A stretch of 64,000 bases of DNA from NCBI GenBank assembly GCA_012719855.1, contig JAAXZN010000058.1:1-64000 (forward strand), written 5' to 3'. Within the stretch, counting starts at the first letter, position 1. Every line of letters starts with the position of its first letter. Shown here piece by piece: positions 39,043 to 48,619 of this stretch. This stretch comes from Serratia liquefaciens (GTDB lineage: Bacteria; Pseudomonadota; Gammaproteobacteria; Enterobacterales; Enterobacteriaceae). The position numbers were made by a program, and so were the translations under genes. The notes under the pieces were generated by a model. The model made no database searches, was not told the DNA's origin, and saw nothing but the letters and a program-made list of their open reading frames with translations.

Positions 39043-39939
39043 ATGCTTAACCTGCAGCGTTTGGCTATCTTCGTGGCGGTGGTGGACGCCGGCAGTTTCA
39101 CCGCCGCCGCGCTGGCGTTGGGGCAAACCAAGGCGGTGGTCAGCTTCAATGTCAAACAGCTGGAGAGCGAACTGGGAGTGTCGCTGCTGGTGCGCAGCAC
39201 CCGGCGGCTGGCGCTGACCGACGCCGGCGAACGTTTTTATCAACGTTGTCTGCGGTTGTTGCAGGATGCGGAAAACCTCTTGGATGACGTACGTCGGGAT
39301 CACCATGGGTTGAGCGGCGTGTTGCGCATCACAACTACCCCGGAATACGGCGCTCAGGTGGTGGTACCGGCGCTGGCGGCGTTTTCCCAACTGCATCCGC
39401 GTCTGCGCATTCAGCACGTTTCCTCTTCCTATCATGCCGATTTGATTTCAGAGCGTTTCGACGTGGCCATCCGGCTGGGACAACTGGCGGATTCCAGCCT
39501 GCGGGCGGCATTGCTCGACAGCTTCGCTATTGTGCCGGTCGCCTCGCCGGCCTACCTGGCCCGCAATCCCGTTGCGTCTCTGGCCCAGTTGGCACAGGCA
39601 CAGTGGATTGCCCACAGTCGCCTCAGCTCGCCGCTGAGTTGGCAGGTCATTACCCCAGAGCGGCAGGCGGTGCTGTTCAAGGTGGAAGATGCCGCCACGC
39701 TGATGGGCGACAGCGCCGCGGCGCTGTTGGCGTTTGCTTTGCACGGTGCCGGGGTGGCGCTGTTGCCTGAATGGCTGGTGCGGCCTGCCCTCGTCGAGGG
39801 CAAGCTGTGTCCGCTACTGACGGACCATCAGTTTCCTGCGCAAAGTATTTATGCGTTATACCCCAACACCCGCCACGTGCCGGAAAAGGTGAGGGCGTTT
39901 ATCGATTTTCTGCGGGCGCGGGTAGCCACGGATGAATAA
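39043..39939 (+). CDS. LysR-type regulator of the adjacent MFS operon
   Basis: A 298-residue LysR protein starting MLNLQRLAIFVAVVDAGSF; the ATG follows AGGGGCG, and the in-frame extension of 36 codons reads into the MFS promoter and is rejected. HTH: SFTAAALALGQTKAVVSFNV. The C-terminal effector domain is of the CrgA-like group. Its 3' end overlaps the convergent hydrolase gene by 41 bases. Confidence 0.87.
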   Translation: MLNLQRLAIFVAVVDAGSFTAAALALGQTKAVVSFNVKQLESELGVSLLVRSTRRLALTDAGERFYQRCLRLLQDAENLLDDVRRDHHGLSGVLRITTTPEYGAQVVVPALAAFSQLHPRLRIQHVSSSYHADLISERFDVAIRLGQLADSSLRAALLDSFAIVPVASPAYLARNPVASLAQLAQAQWIAHSRLSSPLSWQVITPERQAVLFKVEDAATLMGDSAAALLAFALHGAGVALLPEWLVRPALVEGKLCPLLTDHQFPAQSIYALYPNTRHVPEKVRAFIDFLRARVATDE

Positions 39940-40939
39940 ATGCCATGATGGCGGCCAGCGTTTGCCGGTGTACGGCTTCGCGTTGTTCGCTGGACGAGGC
40001 GCAAAGCACTGCCCCATCATCTTCTTCACTCGCCAGGATTTGCCGGCCTTTGGGCTGACAAACCGGCAGAAAATCGAAATGATTGCCGCTGGATAGCTTC
40101 AGTGCATGAATAGGGTGCTTTCCGTTGTCCGTAGCCAGCGTGGCGCCGCCAAGCCCGGGCTCCTGGCCGTCGGGCAAAAAGTGCTGTGGCTCGACGATCA
40201 GTAACGGTGCGCTGAGCCGACGCAGGCTGGTCGGCAGCAGGTAGGGCACCATGCCAGGATCGAGAGCCACCGCAAAGCGAATGCGCGGGTCGGTGTAGTC
40301 GGCGCCAAATGCCCTGGCGGAAAGCTTCGTCAGCGCGACGTTGGCTTGTGTATAAAACTGACAGTTGGGCGACCGCGGTGCTTGTCGGCAGCCGTCGATG
40401 AAATCGCTCAGCCGGACTTTACCGCCGATAGCCGCAATGGTGCTGTAACCGCCCTTGGAGTGGCCGATAACGCCAATCGCCTGAGGATTAATCACCTGCT
40501 TCCAGCGAGGCTCGGCGGTGACGGCGCTAATCAAGGCGGAAATATCGCCGGTTTGTAACCACAGTTCGGCAGACAAAGCCGGAACCGAGTTACCGGTGGT
40601 GCTGCCTGGATGGTTGGCCGCCACCACGATCGCGCCTTGTTGGGCCAGCGCTGCCGCCAGCCAGGCCTGGCTGGCGTTATTGCCGCCGCTGCCGTGGCTG
40701 ATCACGATCAGCGGAAAATGCCCGCTTGCTGTCGGCGCGTCCGGCTGACTTTCGATGCCGGTAAAGACCGCATTGGTACCGATGAGCTGTGGTTTAGCCG
40801 TTTCGGTGGTGGGGTAATAAATTCGGCTGGCTAACGAACGCGAGCCGGCCTGAAAGGTTTCATCGCGGGTGGCGACCTGATAGGGGGACGCGCTGGCAGC
40901 ACCGCACCACAGCATTAACAACAACAAGGTTCTTTTCAT
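39899..40939 (-). CDS. exported alpha/beta-hydrolase (dienelactone-hydrolase/PAF-acetylhydrolase-like)
   Basis: Serine hydrolase, 346 residues, with a signal peptide (MKRTLLLLMLWCGAASAS). The nucleophile elbow is GHSKGG near residue 166, the oxyanion region is VISHGSGGN, and the likely acid and base are in LDPG and GNHFDF. The ATG at 40939 is preceded by GAGGAG; a GTG two codons earlier is less likely. Its end overlaps the convergent LysR gene. Substrate unknown. Confidence 0.83.
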   Translation of the reverse strand: MKRTLLLLMLWCGAASASPYQVATRDETFQAGSRSLASRIYYPTTETAKPQLIGTNAVFTGIESQPDAPTASGHFPLIVISHGSGGNNASQAWLAAALAQQGAIVVAANHPGSTTGNSVPALSAELWLQTGDISALISAVTAEPRWKQVINPQAIGVIGHSKGGYSTIAAIGGKVRLSDFIDGCRQAPRSPNCQFYTQANVALTKLSARAFGADYTDPRIRFAVALDPGMVPYLLPTSLRRLSAPLLIVEPQHFLPDGQEPGLGGATLATDNGKHPIHALKLSSGNHFDFLPVCQPKGRQILASEEDDGAVLCASSSEQREAVHRQTLAAIMAFIHPWLPAPAENR

Positions 40940-41074
40940 TTTCACTCCTCAAGGTATCAACGCTGAAAGGGTGACATTGGCGGCGTTATTCGGCGACCTC
41001 GATCGCGATCCGGGTCGTTAAAGGATTGTTTTAACAGTACACTGTCGGTTCTGTGTGCTAGCAACAAGACCTCG

Positions 41075-42082
41075 ATGATGCCGCTTATTCCTCTCACATT
41101 TCTGTTCGGCCTGCTATGCCTGGGGCTGCTGTATCGCCTGGGTCGGCCAGGATCGCGGCGCTGGGTTTTTCAACTGTTGCTGTTATTGTGCGCCTGGCAA
41201 AGCCTGCTGATGGGGCTTCGTTATGGTTATGGCATAACGCAATTCAATGGGCTGCAACCGTTCGGCGCGATGGCGATCCCTTCACTGGCTTATCTGGCGT
41301 TTCTGGTGAGTACCCAGGGCCGTTTGCGGTGGCGCGAACTGTGGCACCTGATGCCGCTGTGCCTGACGCTGCTGGCCAGCCTGACGGCCCCCTTTTTGCT
41401 GGATGCCATAATTGTCGGGGGATATCTGGGGTATGGCGTCGCATTGCTGTATGCGTTGCGGCGCGGCGAAAACGCTTTGCCGCAGGTGGCGCTGGCGGAA
41501 AGTTGGCTGAGCTACCGACTGTGGCGCGGTTTGGGGGGCTTGCTGATCATGGTGGCGGCAGCCGAACTAGTGATTGCGCTCGACTTTTCTCTGTTTGACG
41601 GGCGGCACGCCGGTTGGCTGGCAACGATCGATAACCTGTTGGTGGCGTTGAGCCTATGCTTGGTGCTGTCGCGCAGCCGACCTGCGGATAGCCCGGTTGA
41701 GGCCCTATCGGCAGCGGCTGAAAGCGTGGTGGAAGACGAATCTCAACTGGCCGAGTGGTTTGATCGGGTGCAACAACGGCTGCGGCAAGATGACTTCTTT
41801 CTGGAGCCTGAGCTGAACCTGGCCCGGTTGGCGCGCAAGGTGGGGTTGCCGGCGCGACGGGTTTCGCAGGCGATTAACCGCCATACGGGCATGAATGTGT
41901 CGCAATATGTGAATCAGCTGCGCATTCGTCAGGCGGCGCAGTGGTTGCTCGCCGGTGATGAGCCGGTGACTGATATTATGCAAAAGGCCGGATTCACTAC
42001 CAAATCGAATTTTAACCGCGAATTCTTGCGCATTCAGGGTGTGAGCCCAAGTGAATGGCGCAGGCAACAGCAGCGGCTTTAA
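41075..42082 (+). CDS. AraC-family regulator with membrane N-terminal domain
   Basis: A 335-residue protein. The first ~205 residues contain about seven hydrophobic segments, and the C-terminal ~100 residues form an AraC/XylS DNA-binding domain (LARKVGLPARRVSQAINRHT and ITDIM-like second HTH QKAGFTTKSNFNREFLRIQG). This is a membrane-anchored AraC type whose signal and targets are unknown. The 266 bases downstream (42083-42348) show only a small hairpin (CGACGG / CCGTCG near 42145) and the ygaC upstream region. Confidence 0.85.
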   Translation: MMPLIPLTFLFGLLCLGLLYRLGRPGSRRWVFQLLLLLCAWQSLLMGLRYGYGITQFNGLQPFGAMAIPSLAYLAFLVSTQGRLRWRELWHLMPLCLTLLASLTAPFLLDAIIVGGYLGYGVALLYALRRGENALPQVALAESWLSYRLWRGLGGLLIMVAAAELVIALDFSLFDGRHAGWLATIDNLLVALSLCLVLSRSRPADSPVEALSAAAESVVEDESQLAEWFDRVQQRLRQDDFFLEPELNLARLARKVGLPARRVSQAINRHTGMNVSQYVNQLRIRQAAQWLLAGDEPVTDIMQKAGFTTKSNFNREFLRIQGVSPSEWRRQQQRL

Positions 42083-42348
42083 ATAATAATTCGTTATCCC
42101 TCGTCGGGTTAGGATCGGAGCTATGCTAAATGCTGTTGATGAACCGACGGGCGTGCCGTCGATCTCTTAATTGTTCGGCACTGAGGGGATTTCCGGGCAT
42201 TATGTTGACGCTGCGCCTGCAGCTCTAAACACGGTGAAATACCGGGTTAAGGATTATTCCTAAACCCACATCCATACCGAAAAATTTATTGTTTCATCTC
42301 ATGATTACGGTAAGGTCGCTCAGCGGTCCAGAACGAGAGGAGAAATCG

Positions 42349-42687
42349 ATGTATTTACGGCCGGATGAAGTGGCTAGAGTGTTGGAGAATACCGGGTTTG
42401 AGCGTGATTATGTCACCGATCAAGCCTATGGTTACCGCAAGGGTGAGCACTACGTGTATGTGAATCGTGAAGCGCGGATGGGCAGAACCGCGTTGGTGAT
42501 CCACCCGGCGCTGAAAGAGAAAAGCGTGCATTTCGCCACGCCGACCTCGCCGATACGCACCAGCGATCAGTACCTTGAGTTTCCCCTGGATTTAAGCAGC
42601 GATACCCCGAGTGCGCGTTATGGCATTCCCCACGGTTTCAGCTCGCGTGACGCGCTTTCGCGCTATATCTACAGCATGTTTCTGTAA
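42349..42687 (+). CDS. ygaC: DUF2002 family protein YgaC
   Basis: A 112-residue cytoplasmic protein of unknown function. The N-terminus [20 protein letters not shown], the [20 protein letters not shown] block and the end [15 protein letters not shown] match E. coli YgaC, which is Fur-controlled. The ATG follows AGAGGAG; a 20-codon in-frame extension is rejected. In E. coli it lies near ygaM and nrdHIEF, as here. Confidence 0.9.
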   Translation: MYLRPDEVARVLENTGFERDYVTDQAYGYRKGEHYVYVNREARMGRTALVIHPALKEKSVHFATPTSPIRTSDQYLEFPLDLSSDTPSARYGIPHGFSSRDALSRYIYSMFL

Positions 42688-42714
42688 TGCTTCCCCCGCC
42701 TGCGGGGGACATCC

Positions 42715-43161
42715 TCACCCATTGGCAATGGCTTCCTGGTTAAAACGCTCGTTATAGGCGCGGCGGAACTGCGCCAGCTCGAAAGCATCGATATCCAGAT
42801 CGGCAAAATAAAACAGCGCGGCCTCGGTGTGCTCGGCATGTAGCTCTGGCGACAGACCGGCACGCAGCAGGGTTTCCCGCCACAGGGCGATCTGGTGGTC
42901 GTCTGCCTGTTTGATAAAGGTCAGATAGATAAACAGCAAATAGGCCGCCTGGTGCATCTCTTCGGTGTAACCGTTGTTCAGCATGCGGATAAAGGTCTGG
43001 CTGTTGCGGCTGCCCATCTCCTGAATCATCGATTCAATCAGCATAGGTTTCACTTTCAGCAGGTGGGCCAGAGAGTCAATGGCTTTGCGGGTATCGGAAG
43101 TCAGAATGCGGTAACCAATAATAAATACAACGATCAGGGCAGCGATGATGATCCAGGTCAT
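42715..43161 (-). CDS. DUF1198 (YicN-like) membrane-anchored protein
   Basis: A 148-residue protein with one N-terminal TM helix (TWIIIAALIVVFIIGYRIL) and a soluble helical domain. The stretch DTRKAIDSLAHLLKVKPMLI and the repeated RMLNNGYTEEMHQAAYLLFI pattern are typical of the DUF1198 family. Function unknown. It converges with ygaC; a GC-rich hairpin without T-run lies between (42693-42708). Confidence 0.82.
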   Translation of the reverse strand: MTWIIIAALIVVFIIGYRILTSDTRKAIDSLAHLLKVKPMLIESMIQEMGSRNSQTFIRMLNNGYTEEMHQAAYLLFIYLTFIKQADDHQIALWRETLLRAGLSPELHAEHTEAALFYFADLDIDAFELAQFRRAYNERFNQEAIANG

Positions 43162-43227
43162 TTATGATTTATTACACTCTCGGAACGCCAGTATTTGGCA
43201 GGAAGCGCTGCAGGACAGCGCCCGGTG

Positions 43228-43566
43228 TCAACGCTGTTCGCCGCTGAAATTGTCGGCTGCCCGCTGCTGATTGCGCAGGTGGTGGTTGAAGCTGGCGGCA
43301 TCTTTGGCCAGTGCGTCCAGATGGGCGCCCAGCATTTTAATTTGCTTCACCAATGCGTGCTGCTCCGGCACTGAACTGGCGGTGCTCAGCTTGCGTACCA
43401 ACTGTTCGTTCTGCATACGCAATGCGACTTCGCGCTGTTTAGCCTCTTCCAGCAGCTGCTGCAGGGCCTGATAGCTGTGCTGCCATTCACGGTGCTGCTT
43501 TTCGAAGCTGGCCTGCAACTCACTCATGGCATTTTGAAACTGGGTTTCCAGCTCGCGCATTTTCAT
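43228..43566 (-). CDS. coiled-coil protein, MbeD/MobD-like
   Basis: A 112-residue protein, nearly all helix, with heptad-like spacing over residues 1-95 (FQNAMSELQASFEKQHREWQ, EEAKQREVALRMQNEQLVRK). It resembles the small MbeD/MobD proteins of mobilisable plasmids, but no relaxase or oriT is near, so a mobilisation role is unlikely. The ATG at 43566 has AAAGGA upstream; an earlier start at 43587 is possible. Confidence 0.7.
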   Translation of the reverse strand: MKMRELETQFQNAMSELQASFEKQHREWQHSYQALQQLLEEAKQREVALRMQNEQLVRKLSTASSVPEQHALVKQIKMLGAHLDALAKDAASFNHHLRNQQRAADNFSGEQR

Positions 43567-43739
43567 GGGATCGATCCTTTGCGGCACTCAATAATGGTTT
43601 TGCAGTATAACGAAAACTGCACAGAACCTCACCCGTTGACGACGATTGCGGAAAATTCCCGGCTTGCAACCGCAGCTGTGGGTCTTACAATCAGGCTTAT
43701 TCCGGCATGAAAGGCTTAGTGTCCAAGAGTGGCTGTGAG

Positions 43740-44312
43740 ATGAGCAACCAAGACAAAGATTTTTTTGAACAGGCGATGGCGGATGTCATTCCGTTATCCA
43801 GCGGCCCCGAGACGTTGTACCTGAAGCCGCAGGAGACCATGGATAAGCGCGCCCGCCGTGAAGCGCAGGCGCTGGAGCAGGAAAACTTTCTCAGTACCGG
43901 TTTTCTCGAACTGATCCCCTGCGAACAGCCGTTGGAATACAAAGGCGAGGGCATTCAGCAGGGCGTGCTCGACAAGCTGAGCCATGGCCGTTATCCGCCG
44001 CAGGCCAGCCTGAACCTGCTGAAACAACCGGTGGAAGCCTGTCGGCAAGCGTTGTTCCGCTTTATTGTGCAGGCGGAAAAGCAAAGCCTGCGTTCGCTGT
44101 TGATCGTTCACGGTCGCGGGCGAGATGAGGAGAGCCACGCCAACGTGATCCGCAGCTATGTCGCCAAGTGGCTGGCCCAGTTTGAGCAGGTGCAGGCTTT
44201 TTGTCGGGCGCTGCCGCGCGATGGCGGTGAGGGGGCCTGTTACGTGACGCTGCGCAAATCGGCACAGGCCAAAGCCGATAACTTCGAACGTCACGCCAAA
44301 CGCAGTCGATAA
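43740..44312 (+). CDS. smrA: DNA endonuclease SmrA (Smr domain)
   Basis: A 190-residue protein homologous along its length to E. coli SmrA (187). The C-terminal Smr domain (about residues 80-175) contains LIVHGRGRDEESHANVIRSY, with the family HGxG nicking motif. The N-terminal DNFLSTGFLE-like stretch appears as ENFLSTGFLELIP. E. coli Smr proteins nick DNA in vitro; physiological role unclear. The ATG at 43740 gives a product beginning MSNQDKDFFEQAMADVIPL as expected. Confidence 0.92.
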   Translation: MSNQDKDFFEQAMADVIPLSSGPETLYLKPQETMDKRARREAQALEQENFLSTGFLELIPCEQPLEYKGEGIQQGVLDKLSHGRYPPQASLNLLKQPVEACRQALFRFIVQAEKQSLRSLLIVHGRGRDEESHANVIRSYVAKWLAQFEQVQAFCRALPRDGGEGACYVTLRKSAQAKADNFERHAKRSR

Positions 44313-44361
44313 ACGGGGAAACAGAAGGCCAGCCGGCAGCAGAACCACCGGCTGGTGGGGG

Positions 44362-44775
44362 TTATTTATTGAAGAATTTATAATCCAGCGAATAGCGCCC
44401 GGCGCCGGTGACCGCCAGCAGCAACAGCCCGCCAATAATGCTGATGTTTTTGAAGAAGTTTATTTCATTACCCATCATTTCCATGCCGGTCATTTTCCAG
44501 AATGGGTGGCCGATAAACGCGGTGCCGAGTACGTAAAGGGCAAAAATAACCGCGATAGGACGGGTAAATAACCCAAGAATAAGCGCAATGCCGAAAAAGA
44601 ACTCCACCACCACGGCGATAATCGCCGCTAAATAAGGCATGGGCGTACCATACCCTTCCATTGCCGTGACGGTTGCACCAAAGCCAACCAGCTTCATCCA
44701 GCCAAAAATGATAAACAGGATCATCAACAATATTCGGGATAGCAGAATAACGCCGTCTTTTGAGCTTTCACCCAT
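44362..44775 (-). CDS. DoxX family membrane protein
   Basis: A 137-residue protein with four TM helices, DoxX/YphA type (GWMKLVGFGATVTAMEGYG, FFFGIALILGLFTRPIAV). The ATG follows GAGGAG. DoxX proteins are linked to membrane redox processes, but the role is unknown. It is convergent with smrA and separated by 119 bases from the divergent GNAT gene. Confidence 0.88.
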   Translation of the reverse strand: MGESSKDGVILLSRILLMILFIIFGWMKLVGFGATVTAMEGYGTPMPYLAAIIAVVVEFFFGIALILGLFTRPIAVIFALYVLGTAFIGHPFWKMTGMEMMGNEINFFKNISIIGGLLLLAVTGAGRYSLDYKFFNK

Positions 44776-44893
44776 TTTGAACTCCTCAGCCACTGTCACA
44801 ATTATGTTGTGTTACTGATTAAAGAATAGACTAATATTGGCTTTGTTGTAGCGACAACCGAGAGTTACGCACTTTTTTATAGGAATAAACTCT

Positions 44894-45172
44894 ATGGATC
44901 TTAAATTTTTGGAAGATGAAAAGCGTTTCTATATAAACGATCGGCAGGGGAAGATGATTGCCGAGATATCTTTTGTGCCCAGCGGTGATAAATTAACCAT
45001 CATTGATCACACCTGGGTAGATGAGGTGCTGAAAGGCCAGGGGGTAGGTAAAAAGCTGGTGGCACTGGTGGTCGCCAAAATGCGTGCGGAAAACCGCAAA
45101 ATTATTCCGTTATGCCCGTTCGCCAAACACGAATTCGACACCACGCCAGAATATCAGGACATACGCGCCTGA
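44894..45172 (+). CDS. small GNAT-like N-acetyltransferase (YjdJ/YidJ type)
   Basis: A 92-residue minimal GNAT domain. The central stretch [18 protein letters not shown] is the acetyl-CoA pyrophosphate loop, and [17 protein letters not shown] is the conserved end of this family. Probably a single-domain acyltransferase for a small molecule or protein; substrate unknown. The following 161 bases hold a GC-rich inverted repeat (45277-45293) without a T-run. Confidence 0.87.
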   Translation: MDLKFLEDEKRFYINDRQGKMIAEISFVPSGDKLTIIDHTWVDEVLKGQGVGKKLVALVVAKMRAENRKIIPLCPFAKHEFDTTPEYQDIRA

Positions 45173-45333
45173 AACATAGCGGGGCGTAACCACGTCCTGC
45201 TGCTCAGCATATGCCAAAGTCACCGTCTTGGTGATCAATCGGCACCGATGCCTGCAACCGCGGCCTAAGCCATTGGGGGGAGGCAGCCTCCCCAATATTG
45301 GATGTGTTCAGGATTTATTGCGGAAAAGAAGCA

Positions 45334-46068
45334 TTAAGCGGGTTTATGAGCGGCGAGAATAAAGATCATTGGGCGCTCTTTTTCTTCGTCCAGCGCCGGG
45401 TTTTCTGCGATTTGTTGAGCCGAAGGACCCCATTCGTTCAGATAGCTAATGACGAAGCCTTGCTGGATCAGCAAGTTTACGTAGTTGCCAAGCGTGCGGT
45501 GCTGCTTGATGACCCCCTCTGCCAACCAATTTGAAATCCGCTGACCTTCCTGCTGATAGCCGTTAACCGGCCACGACTTCTGCCCGTTTTGATCGACCAA
45601 CCATCCCTGATGCTGCGGTGCGGTATAAACAGGGTGCTCGGCGGTGAAGATAAACTGCCCGCCAGCCGTCAGTGCCTGATAAACCGTGGCGAACAACCGC
45701 GCCAGATCTTCGATGTAGTGCAGCGTCAGTGAGCTGTAGGCGATATCAAAAGACGCCTGCGGCAGCTGAAGCTGTTCCAGATCCTGCTGGCGGTATTCAA
45801 TGTCGGCATCCTGGGTCATCGTCTGCGCTTTACCGAGCATTTTCTCTGAGACGTCTAACCCCAGTACGCCAGCTGCGCCTTGTTCACGAGCGCTGCGACA
45901 GAACCATCCGTAGCCGCAGCCGAGGTCGACTACCCGTTTGCCGTGCAAATCCGGCAGTATGCTGCGGATAGTCGGCCATTCCGGTGCGCCGTCCAGCCCG
46001 TTCACCGAGCGGCTAAGCTGGGCATAGCCGTCGAAGAAGGCCTGATTGTCATAAATATTTTGCGTCAT
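45334..46068 (-). CDS. class I SAM-dependent methyltransferase
   Basis: A 244-residue cytoplasmic methyltransferase. Motif I is VVDLGCGYGWFCR near residue 45, motif II VLGLDVSEKML and motif IV DIAYSSLTLHYIEDL. The ATG at 46068 follows CAGGAG. The target cannot be read from sequence. It is divergent from the GNAT gene at 46230. Confidence 0.88.
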   Translation of the reverse strand: MTQNIYDNQAFFDGYAQLSRSVNGLDGAPEWPTIRSILPDLHGKRVVDLGCGYGWFCRSAREQGAAGVLGLDVSEKMLGKAQTMTQDADIEYRQQDLEQLQLPQASFDIAYSSLTLHYIEDLARLFATVYQALTAGGQFIFTAEHPVYTAPQHQGWLVDQNGQKSWPVNGYQQEGQRISNWLAEGVIKQHRTLGNYVNLLIQQGFVISYLNEWGPSAQQIAENPALDEEKERPMIFILAAHKPA

Positions 46069-46229
46069 AATGACTCCTGTTTTGGTGAAATCGCTGCCGG
46101 TTAAGGGCCAGCATTGCCATATTATCTGCACATCCCGCTGATTTCCATGATAAAGGCCGTGCTAACCTCCACGGGTTACCGCATAATTTTACGCCAGAAA
46201 AAGAATGAAAAATCACCTCAGGAAAAGAT

Positions 46230-46682
46230 ATGAAGATTATTTCGGTGCGTCAGTCCCCCGAGTTTAAACAGCAGGCGATCGGTTATTTCCAACGACAATG
46301 GGCTTCGGAAGAAACGCTGATGATGTATGAGGATGCCATTACCCGCTGCATCGACGCGGCTAACCCGTTGCCGCAGTGGTATTTGCTGGTGGATAACAGC
46401 CAGATCCTGGGGTGTGCAGGGTTAATCACCAATGATTTCATTAGCCGCGGTGAACTCTACCCTTGGCTGTGCGCGTTGTATGTGGAGGAGGCCCACCGTA
46501 ACCGTGGCTACGGCACGTTGCTGATTAACCATGTGGCGCAGGAGGCTCGCCAGCAGGGTTTCCCACAGTTGCATTTGTGTACCGATCTGGAAGGTTACTA
46601 CGAGAAACAGGGGTTTGCCTTTAATGGGTTGGGTTACCACCCCTGGGGTGAGGCTTCGCGGGTGTATACACGGGATCTGTAA
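46230..46682 (+). CDS. GNAT family N-acetyltransferase
   Basis: A 150-residue acetyltransferase. Motif A (LCALYVEEAHRNRGYGTLLI) with the RNRGYG pyrophosphate loop and motif B (HLCTDLEGYYEKQGF) are clear. Substrate unknown. It converges with the IprA-like gene, 26 bases between stops. Confidence 0.87.
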   Translation: MKIISVRQSPEFKQQAIGYFQRQWASEETLMMYEDAITRCIDAANPLPQWYLLVDNSQILGCAGLITNDFISRGELYPWLCALYVEEAHRNRGYGTLLINHVAQEARQQGFPQLHLCTDLEGYYEKQGFAFNGLGYHPWGEASRVYTRDL

Positions 46683-46708
46683 GAGGATTGACTGGCACCG
46701 ATAGCCAG

Positions 46709-47380
46709 TCAATAACGCTTTGGCAGCCGGTTAACCGCCAGCAAAATACCTTTTTCGACGGTAATGTAATCCCCCTTGCGCAGGTCAGATAATATTTTCA
46801 TGATGCCACTACGCGAGAGCTGCGTTCGTTGCTGAATATAGCGCGGGACCGTGGTGGATAAGCGAAAGGCTTCTTTTTCATTCATTAGCATCAGCAAGTG
46901 ATTGCAGACAACCTCGTAGGCATCGTTGCCCGACAACAACCTGTCACGGATGCTCAAAACTTGAATGACATAGGCTTGAATATGCACCAGGTCTTGCCAA
47001 AGGTTTTGCCGTGCCAGCGTTTCCAGCACGTCACTTTCCTGGTACATCATCAGTTCAACCGGTGATTCGGCCAGGAAAAAGATCAACTCTTTAGGGAAGA
47101 AGGTTTCCGCGATACCGGCGAGCGAGGGTTCTCTAAAGTTGGCTATTTTCAAACCATCGCTGTCGCGGCATGCGGACATTTCGCCTGACTGGAGCAAGAA
47201 CCAATGGCGAATGCCATTGTGAAATAAGCGAATTTTTTTGCCTGCTGGAAAAGAACATTTCTTACCATAGGGCATTAAAGCGTGCTTAATCGCTAAGATA
47301 TGTTCTATCGGCTTATCATCTTTATTAAATAAAGTGGCTGAGTTTCTTTTCCCAAGAGTGAAGGGAACGTCTGTTTCCAT
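46709..47380 (-). CDS. Crp-fold transcriptional regulator, IprA/YaiV-like
   Basis: A 223-residue protein with an N-terminal cyclic-nucleotide-binding-like fold (about residues 20-120) and a C-terminal helix-turn-helix (STTVPRYIQQRTQLSRSGIM). It resembles IprA of Salmonella, an inhibitor of hydrogen peroxide resistance. The cAMP-contacting residues of Crp are not evident. Divergent from mipA; the shared 264 bases (47381-47644) are AT-rich and show no other gene. Confidence 0.75.
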   Translation of the reverse strand: METDVPFTLGKRNSATLFNKDDKPIEHILAIKHALMPYGKKCSFPAGKKIRLFHNGIRHWFLLQSGEMSACRDSDGLKIANFREPSLAGIAETFFPKELIFFLAESPVELMMYQESDVLETLARQNLWQDLVHIQAYVIQVLSIRDRLLSGNDAYEVVCNHLLMLMNEKEAFRLSTTVPRYIQQRTQLSRSGIMKILSDLRKGDYITVEKGILLAVNRLPKRY

Positions 47381-47644
47381 AATGTCATGTTCCAGGGGCG
47401 TAAGTTTATTACGGTGAAGCCAGGATCGAATTTTTCCGCATACTATATTATGCCTTGTAGCTATGCAATTAAGCGGCTCTGTCTGTCCGGGGGCAGTGAA
47501 GAGTTAATGGTAAAATAGAGTGAATGTGATTAAAAATCAGCTTGTTGCCTGGTGTGCATTTTTGGACACTTAAGCCGCTATCAGACAATTACCCTGGTGG
47601 AGTAGTATGCACGGCGTTTGATGCTCCCACTATGGATGATAATA

Positions 47645-48430
47645 ATGAAACCGTGCTCAGATTTTCTAACTCATCGTCTTAAGGGGAGTAAGTTTAGTAT
47701 TTCGCTTTCGCTCATTTTCGCTTGCCTTATTTACTCGCCTTTTTCAGCTGCAGCGAACTGGTCCTTAGGGGCGGCCGCTATGGTGAATGATTATGGTTAT
47801 GTTGATACCGATGCTAAAACCCAGGGATTGCCCACGTTAAATTATGAGAAAGGGAACTTTTATATTCACTCTTTGGCGGCGGGTTATTATCTGCTGAATA
47901 TGCCAAAGGATCAGATTTCGATCATCACCTATTATTCCCCCCTCGGTTTTGATCCGGATGATAGCAATAACAGCCAAATGAAAAAGCTGGATAAGCGCGA
48001 TGGCACATTAATGGCCGGGATGGCTTTCACCCATAAAGAGAAATGGGGGATTATCCGCGCTTCGCTGGCCGGTGATACCCTAGATAACAGCAACGGCGTG
48101 GTGGGAGACGTGGCCTTCCTGTATCCAATAAAGGCAGGCAAGTTACGCCTGGTGCCCGGTATTGGCGCAGTCTACAACAACGGTAACCAGAACGATTACT
48201 ACTATGGCATTGGCCATGCGGAGGCAAAAAACAGCGGTTTCTCGACGTACTCGGCCGGAGAGAGCTGGAGTCCTTATGTGGAGCTGAGCGCCAATTACCA
48301 GTTTAACGAACACTGGTATGCCATGGCGTCCGTTCGCGCCGTTCAACTGAGCAGTGAAATCACCGATAGTCCAATGGTGGATAAAGACATCGCCAGCCAG
48401 GCTTTGCTGGGTGGTGGATACCGGTTTTAA
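47645..48430 (+). CDS. MipA/OmpV family outer-membrane protein
   Basis: A 261-residue precursor with signal peptide (SISLSLIFACLIYSPFSAAA, cleavage near residue 39). The beta-barrel has alternating aromatic strands and ends in a terminal phenylalanine (ALLGGGYRF), as outer-membrane proteins do. MipA in E. coli scaffolds murein synthase and hydrolase. The ATG at 47645 is chosen for its GGATGA ribosome site; starts at 47621 or 47636 are possible. A terminator follows at 48573. Confidence 0.85.
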   Translation: MKPCSDFLTHRLKGSKFSISLSLIFACLIYSPFSAAANWSLGAAAMVNDYGYVDTDAKTQGLPTLNYEKGNFYIHSLAAGYYLLNMPKDQISIITYYSPLGFDPDDSNNSQMKKLDKRDGTLMAGMAFTHKEKWGIIRASLAGDTLDNSNGVVGDVAFLYPIKAGKLRLVPGIGAVYNNGNQNDYYYGIGHAEAKNSGFSTYSAGESWSPYVELSANYQFNEHWYAMASVRAVQLSSEITDSPMVDKDIASQALLGGGYRF

Positions 48431-48572
48431 GTTGAGCGTTCGACAGCCTATTCAGACTTCAGGGCATGCGTGTCAGTCTGCCCTGATGACGAAACAGGTG
48501 GTGAACGCAGTGACGATCGGGAAAGACCGATAATCGAGTAACTGTCGACGGTTCGGAAAGACGAACAACATC

Positions 48573-48596
48573 ACCCCGCTTCGGCGGGGTTTTGTT
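48573..48596 (+). terminator. mipA-type gene terminator
   Basis: A 7-bp stem (ACCCCGC / GCGGGGT) with a TTCG tetraloop is followed by a T-run broken by one G, 143 bases after the stop codon. Confidence 0.85.
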
Positions 48597-48619
48597 TTTA
48601 GTGTTTGTGGCCGTTATCG

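Noticed and set aside
43228-43566. MbeD/MobD-like coiled-coil gene as sign of a mobilisable element
   Set aside because: No relaxase, oriT or other mobile genes are near; neighbours are conserved chromosomal genes.
45272-45296. GC-rich inverted repeat considered as a terminator
   Set aside because: The stem GGGGAGG / CCTCCCC is good but no T-run follows on either strand; it may be only a hairpin.
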